From: an uncultured Blautia sp.
GTDB taxonomy: Bacteria; Bacillota; Clostridia; Lachnospirales; Lachnospiraceae
Reading direction: 5' to 3'
Assembly (NCBI GenBank): GCA_934402155.1
Contig: CAKRTP010000012.1
Coordinates: 1 to 26,828, forward strand
DNA length: 26,828 nt
This document shows positions 24,628-26,828 of this stretch, piece by piece (position 1 is the stretch's first letter; each line of letters begins with the position of its first letter). The notes under the pieces were generated by a model. The model was not told the DNA's origin, did no database searches, and was given only the letters and a program-made list of their open reading frames with translations. The position numbers and the translations under genes were made by a program.

Positions 24628-26553
24628 TCAGATGTCCAGTTCCGCGTCTGCCGCATGTTCATAAATGAATGCTTTACGAGGTGGTACTTCACTTCCCATA
24701 AGAATTTCTGTCACGCTGGAAGCCAGACGTGCATCCTCAATCTCCACCCTCTTCATCCTTCTTGTTTCCGGATTCAGAGTCGTCTCCCAAAGCTGTTCCG
24801 CATCCATTTCTCCGAGACCTTTGTATCTCTGAAGGGTAAAACTTCCCGGCTTATGGGCTTTACGGTATTTCTCCAGCGCCTTGTCATCGTAGAGATATTC
24901 TTCTGGTCCTTTTTTGGGCATTGCTTTATAAAGAGGAGGCATTGCGATATAGACATGTCCCTCATAGATGAGTTCCGGCATAAAACGGTAAAACAATGTC
25001 AGAAGCAGTGTCGAAATATGTGCCCCGTCGACATCAGCATCCGCCATGATCACGATCTTGTCATAGCGAAGTTTACTGATATCAAAGTCATTTCCATATC
25101 CTTCAGAAAATCCGCATCCAAATGCATTGATCATTGTCTTGATCTCTGCATTGGCAAGCACCTTGTCGATTGTTGCCTTCTCAACGTTGAGGATCTTGCC
25201 GCGGATCGGAAGGATTGCCTGATAATTGCGGTTTCTGGCCGTCTTGGCAGAACCGCCGGCAGAATCTCCCTCCACAATAAAAATCTCACACTGAGAAGGA
25301 TCCTTCTTTTCGCAGTTGGCAAGCTTGCCATTGGAGTCAAAAGAATACTTCTGTCTGGTCAGAAGATTTGTCTTGGCTCTTTCTTCCGTCTTGCGGATCT
25401 TGGCCGCCTTCTCCGCACAGGAAAGAATCGCTTTGAGAGTTTCCAGATTTCGGTCAAAATACAGAACCAGCTGTTCTCCCAGGACTTTGCCTGTTGCCTT
25501 GGCCGCATCCTGATTGTCAAGCTTTGTCTTGGTCTGTCCCTCGAATCTCGGTGCCGGATGCTTGATAGAAACAACTGCTGTCATGCCGTTTCGGATATCA
25601 GCACCTGTAAAATTCGGATCCTTATCCTTAAGTATGCCTATTTCACGGGCATAACTGTTCATAACTGTTGTAAAGGTTGTCTTAAATCCCGTAAGGTGTG
25701 TTCCGCCCTCTGCATTGTAGATATTGTTGCAGAAACCAAGAACATTCTCACGGAAATCATTCGTATACTGAAAAGCCACCTCTACCTGGATACCATCTGC
25801 TTCTCCTTTGAGATAAACCGGTTCATGAAGTGCCTCAGAATTATGATTGAGATCCCGGATATATCCGATAATCCCCTCCGGCTCATGGTATTCGAGTTTC
25901 TCCGGTTCTGCACCTCGCAGATCCTCAAAATAAATCGTCAGTTCCGGATTAAGGTAAGCTGTTTCATGAAGACGACTCTTGACCTCTGTCGCAGAAAAAC
26001 GGGTCTTCTCAAAAATCTCCGGATCCGGAAGAAAATTAATGCAGGTTCCGGTCGATCTCGTTCTGCCAAGTTTCGGAAGAAGACCTTCTTCCAGCTCTAT
26101 TGTCGGGATTCCCCTTTCATAATGGTCATGATGCACATATCCGTCTCTGCTGATCCTGATATCGAGATAAGTAGAAAGCGCATTGACAACAGACGAACCA
26201 ACACCATGAAGACCACCACTGGTCTTGTATGCAGCATTGTCGAATTTGCCGCCTGCATGCAGTGTCGTAAATACCAGTCTCTCTGCAGACACCCCCTTTT
26301 CATGCATATCCACCGGAATTCCTCTTCCGTTGTCAGTCACAGTAGCGGAGCCATCTTTTTCCAGTGTCACATGTATCTCACTGCAATATCCTGCAAGATG
26401 CTCGTCTACTGCATTGTCTACAATTTCATAGATCAGATGATTCAATCCCTTGCGGGATACACTTCCAATATACATACCCGGTCGTTTTCGGACTGCCTCC
26501 AGTCCTTCCAGAACCGAAATACTGCCAGCATCATAGGTTTGCTTTTTTGCCAT
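24628..26553 (-). CDS. parE: Type IIA DNA topoisomerase subunit B, topoisomerase IV-like (ParE)
   Basis: The protein has 641 residues from ATG at 26553. ATG at 26565 is only two bases from the AAAGG site, so the second start is preferred, although its spacer (about 12) is long. It is the ATPase subunit: GHKL motifs YEIVDNAVDE (42-51), DNGRGIP (74-80) and GGLHGVGSSVVNALS (113-127), transducer QTKTKL (340-345), then Toprim EGDSAGGSA (428-436) and DADVDG (505-510), ending with LQRYKGLGEMDAEQLWETT. With the A subunit, which lacks a GyrA box, it is assigned to topoisomerase IV; a second gyrB is expected elsewhere. Its promoter is at 26616-26644. Confidence 0.87.
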   Translation of the reverse strand: MAKKQTYDAGSISVLEGLEAVRKRPGMYIGSVSRKGLNHLIYEIVDNAVDEHLAGYCSEIHVTLEKDGSATVTDNGRGIPVDMHEKGVSAERLVFTTLHAGGKFDNAAYKTSGGLHGVGSSVVNALSTYLDIRISRDGYVHHDHYERGIPTIELEEGLLPKLGRTRSTGTCINFLPDPEIFEKTRFSATEVKSRLHETAYLNPELTIYFEDLRGAEPEKLEYHEPEGIIGYIRDLNHNSEALHEPVYLKGEADGIQVEVAFQYTNDFRENVLGFCNNIYNAEGGTHLTGFKTTFTTVMNSYAREIGILKDKDPNFTGADIRNGMTAVVSIKHPAPRFEGQTKTKLDNQDAAKATGKVLGEQLVLYFDRNLETLKAILSCAEKAAKIRKTEERAKTNLLTRQKYSFDSNGKLANCEKKDPSQCEIFIVEGDSAGGSAKTARNRNYQAILPIRGKILNVEKATIDKVLANAEIKTMINAFGCGFSEGYGNDFDISKLRYDKIVIMADADVDGAHISTLLLTLFYRFMPELIYEGHVYIAMPPLYKAMPKKGPEEYLYDDKALEKYRKAHKPGSFTLQRYKGLGEMDAEQLWETTLNPETRRMKRVEIEDARLASSVTEILMGSEVPPRKAFIYEHAADAELDI

Positions 26554-26573
26554 GGGTATATTCATTTCCTTTC

Positions 26574-26717
26574 TTATACTCCATTCGGAGTCTGATACTC
26601 AAACATTTGTTCTATATCATACCGTATCCGTTTCTGTTTTTCAAGAAGGATTTTAAGTATTGCCCAGGTTTTCTTCCCGGGATCGATCAGATTGCCGTGG
26701 GCATTTCTGAAGTTCAG
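26574..26717 (-). other. Open frame of 47 codons without ATG start, possible gene remnant
   Basis: After the tRNA terminator a frame stays open to the TAA at 26574. Its translation is protein-like (NLIDPGKKTWAILKILLEK, then RIRYDIEQMFEYQTPNGV). It has no ATG before an internal one nine codons from the end, no ribosome site, and contains the parE promoter. It could be the 3' remnant of a lost gene or chance. Confidence 0.2.
26616..26644 (-). promoter_or_regulatory. Sigma-A promoter of the parE-parC operon
   Basis: On the minus strand TTGAAA (26644-26639), a 17-bp spacer and TATGAT (26621-26616). The expected start is near 26609, giving a leader of about 56 nt before the parE ATG. Confidence 0.8.
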
Positions 26718-26749
26718 AAAAAAAAATAACCAGAGAAATCTCTGATTAT
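26718..26749 (-). terminator. Rho-independent terminator after tRNA-Glu
   Basis: CAGAG and CTCTG around 26731-26744, extended by ATAA/TTAT across one mismatch, form the stem. On the minus strand nine T residues follow (26726-26718). It starts 7 bp after the tRNA 3' end. Confidence 0.85.
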
Positions 26750-26755
26750 TCTAAG

Positions 26756-26827
26756 CAGCCAGTACGGGAATCGAACCCGTGTTTTCGCCGTGAGAGGGCG
26801 ACGTCTTAACCCCTTGACCAACTGGCC
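26756..26827 (-). tRNA. tRNA-Glu, anticodon CTC
   Basis: The 72-nt cloverleaf is complete on the minus strand. Acceptor arms GGCCAGT and ACTGGCT pair with one G-U. The D arm is GTCAAGGGGTTAAGAC. The anticodon stem TCGCC/GGCGA encloses loop CTCTCAC with anticodon CTC (codon GAG). The T arm is ACGGG-TTCGATT-CCCGT. The discriminator is G and CCA is not encoded. The sequence resembles Firmicute tRNA-Glu genes. The window ends one base upstream of it, so any preceding tRNA cluster is not visible. Confidence 0.95.
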
Positions 26828-26828
26828 T

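Noticed and set aside
24655..26595. 646-codon plus-strand open frame opposite parE
   Set aside because: It is the antisense shadow of a fully conserved ParE gene. It has no ribosome site or recognisable domain and a cysteine/isoleucine-rich composition typical of reverse frames.

Overview
The window looks like a chromosomal segment of a low-to-medium GC Firmicute of class Clostridia, most likely family Lachnospiraceae. This rests on the gene set (rimP-nusA-rnpM-ylxQ-infB-rbfA-nrnA-truB-ribF, rpsO-pnp, an anaerobic NrdG), strong AGGAGG-type ribosome binding sites, sigma-A promoters and the protein family types. It is an inference, since no 16S or database search was possible. Almost everything is on the minus strand. 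No IS element, CRISPR array, prophage or rRNA is visible, and no gene-free stretch exceeds 300 bases.

Reading in the direction of minus-strand transcription (right to left), the window opens with tRNA-Glu(CTC) and its terminator. Next is a two-gene type IIA topoisomerase operon, parE-parC (26553 to 22365), with its own promoter. A second strong promoter at 22290-22318 and a leader containing an intrinsic-terminator-like hairpin then start the transcription/translation operon rimP-nusA-rnpM-ylxQ-infB-rbfA-nrnA-truB-ribF (22197 to 13859). The genes overlap or lie a few bases apart, except for a hairpin-bearing gap between rbfA and nrnA. rpsO has its own promoter, a structured leader and a terminator. 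pnp follows behind a long leader hairpin, then nrdG (4 nt after the pnp stop) and dut.

The left part is more accessory. A short plus-strand gene (DUF1292, cysteine-rich N-terminus) is divergent from an xth, GH13-like, DUF5662 operon. The GH13 (glycogen-debranching-like) protein has lost its catalytic nucleophile and other invariant residues. Next comes a YtrA-type gntR, ABC ATPase, ABC permease operon with a near-consensus promoter embedded in a nested inverted-repeat operator. A DUF362 protein with a C-terminal cysteine cluster follows. A plus-strand cytidylate-kinase-like gene converges on it across a shared terminator. At the left edge is a truncated-by-window, unusually long membrane-fusion (HlyD/YknX-type) protein with an embedded Ig-like domain and a Ser/Gln/Asp-rich linker, preceded by an OmpR-type direct repeat.

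The most interesting items are the cis-regulatory RNA candidates (rimP-nusA leader attenuator, rpsO pseudoknot-like leader, pnp leader hairpin), the apparently inactive GH13 protein, the composite adaptor protein and the compact gntR operator-promoter. I did not find a clearly new multi-gene defence or biosynthetic system.
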